Shown here: positions 6,416-6,937 of the stretch, piece after piece
Numbering within the stretch: the first letter of the stretch is position 1
Layout of the letters: every line of letters begins with the position of its first letter
Notes under the pieces: generated by a model
The model's input: the letters and a program-made list of their open reading frames with translations, nothing else
Database searches by the model: none
Told to the model about the DNA's origin: nothing
Source: JAJNPS01 sp031426185
GTDB taxonomy: Bacteria; Pseudomonadota; Alphaproteobacteria; Rhodobacterales; Rhodobacteraceae
Direction: 5' to 3'
Assembly (NCBI GenBank): GCA_031426185.1
Contig: JANPKV010000417.1
Span: 1 to 6,937 of the forward strand
Length of the DNA stretch: 6,937 nt
Program-made: the position numbers and the translations under genes

Positions 6416-6463
6416 GTTTCGGTGCGTCGGGTTGTGGGTGGCAGCCCGACCTTGTCCCGAAAC
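6416..6463 (-). other. Nested leader hairpin upstream of the 5897-6394 gene
   Basis: Two nested inverted repeats share one axis: outer arms GTTTCGG (6416-6422) with CCGAAAC (6457-6463), and inner arms GTCGGG (6426-6431) with CCCGAC (6445-6450), separated by short internal loops. The structure would sit in the mRNA leader, about 10 nt ahead of the Shine-Dalgarno. There is no T-run after it, so it is not an intrinsic terminator. It could aid mRNA stability, bind a regulator as DNA, or be chance. Confidence 0.4.
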
Positions 6464-6488
6464 CCTCGCCCCAGGCTTTCGAGTCACG

Positions 6489-6575
6489 CAATATCGGGGG
6501 CGTGCTAGGGGATAGCGACCGCGACCATCACTGGTGTTATGCGATAACAAGGGCATCACCCCTGCGCCGATATTG
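6489..6575. repeat. 9-bp inverted repeat flanking an operator-like palindrome
   Basis: CAATATCGG (6489-6497) and its exact complement CCGATATTG (6567-6575) lie 69 bp apart in the divergent intergenic region. They bracket the palindrome at 6535-6549 almost symmetrically. Paired regulator sites, or the ends of an extended hairpin, are possible readings. No further pairing continues cleanly inward. Confidence 0.4.
6535..6549. promoter_or_regulatory. Operator-like palindrome TGTTAT-GCG-ATAACA
   Basis: This is a perfect 6-bp inverted repeat around a 3-bp centre, in the 231-bp gap between two divergent genes for exported proteins. The size and AT-rich arms in a GC-rich region resemble a repressor binding site. 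LacI-family operators often have similar TGTTA/TAACA arms, but with an even centre, so the regulator family cannot be named. Confidence 0.4.
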
Positions 6576-6625
6576 AATAACGCAGCAAACCCAAGCATGG
6601 TGATCTCCATGCCAAGGAGCCCGTC

Positions 6626-6913
6626 ATGAAAGCCGTTTCCTCCCTTGCCTGCGGGCTCGTTCTGCTGGCTGCCAGTGCCGCCCAGGCGGAATGCTACGCC
6701 GACTACAAGGCCAAGCAGGACGATCCGCTGCGGTTGACTTACGGCGTTGCACAGGTGTCGGACGACAATTGCAGCCCTGGTGCCGCGACCGGCGAACTTG
6801 CGCCACGTCTTGACGCCGCTGGCTGGACTCTGCTCACTGTCCTTTCCACCTTCGGACCCGAAGGGCTTGAGGAGAGGAAAGCGAATGCAGGGGATCACTA
6901 CCTCCGCTACTGA
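6626..6913 (+). CDS. Small secreted protein, function unknown
   Basis: The 95-residue product opens with a clear Sec signal peptide: Met-Lys, a hydrophobic core (about residues 8-17) and SAAQA at 17-21, with cleavage expected before Glu22. The mature part of about 74 residues begins ECYADYKAKQDDPLRLTYGV and ends FGPEGLEERKANAGDHYLRY. It has two cysteines (23 and 49) that could form one disulfide in the periplasm. I do not recognise a characterised family. I have the impression that the motifs YADYKAKQDDPLRL, GWTLLTVLS and FGPEGL recur in small unknown proteins of Rhodobacteraceae, but this was not checked. AAGGAG (6614-6619) stands 6 nt before the ATG, fixing the start. It is divergent from the Cys-module protein; both are exported, so shared control from the intergenic region is conceivable. 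Only 24 bp follow the stop. Confidence 0.85.
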   Translation: MKAVSSLACGLVLLAASAAQAECYADYKAKQDDPLRLTYGVAQVSDDNCSPGAATGELAPRLDAAGWTLLTVLSTFGPEGLEERKANAGDHYLRY

Positions 6914-6937
6914 CAGCCTGAAGGCAGGCAATCGTGT

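Noticed and set aside
6916..6929. Short hairpin GCCTG/CAGGC after the last gene
   Set aside because: Only 5 bp and no T-run in the 8 bases that remain, so it cannot be called a terminator from this window.

Overview
The window looks like the chromosome of an alphaproteobacterium, most likely a member of the Rhodobacteraceae (Roseobacter-type). Three things point there: GC-rich coding with strong third-position bias, a CcrM-type GANTC adenine methyltransferase lying next to RNase HII, and a mutY gene divergent from a DUF721/DciA-like gene. The close protein resemblances are judged from memory of these families; no search was run.

Left part (1-3860). A DUF721/DciA-like gene runs off the left edge on the minus strand. 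An 80-bp gap separates it from the divergent mutY (TTG start). Three plus-strand genes follow with short gaps (46 and 48 bp): mutY (A/G-specific adenine glycosylase), alkB (integral-membrane di-iron alkane monooxygenase) and an enolase-superfamily gene of the hydroxyproline/proline-betaine group. They could be one transcript, but they share no obvious pathway: DNA repair, hydrocarbon oxidation and osmolyte or amino-acid catabolism.

Middle part (3861-5801). A strong intrinsic terminator at 3863-3894 serves the minus-strand ccrM that converges on the enolase-superfamily gene. ccrM is preceded by rnhB in the same orientation with an 89-bp gap. Three GANTC sites, the target of CcrM itself, fall within 39 bp across this gap. 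Two of them lie in or against the spacer of a plausible sigma-70 promoter, which suggests methylation-dependent autoregulation.

Right part (5802-6937). A minus-strand gene for an exported protein with two tandem Cys-containing modules has a textbook Shine-Dalgarno, a potentially structured leader and its own intrinsic terminator. The U-tract of that terminator ends only about 13 nt before the rnhB start codon. A 231-bp divergent intergenic region with several inverted repeats separates it from a small plus-strand secreted protein of unknown function. The last 24 bp hold nothing I can assign.

No phage, insertion sequence, CRISPR array, tRNA or rRNA is visible. Most of the window is ordinary chromosomal housekeeping. 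The features most worth a second look are the ccrM control region and the two unknown exported proteins with their shared intergenic region.
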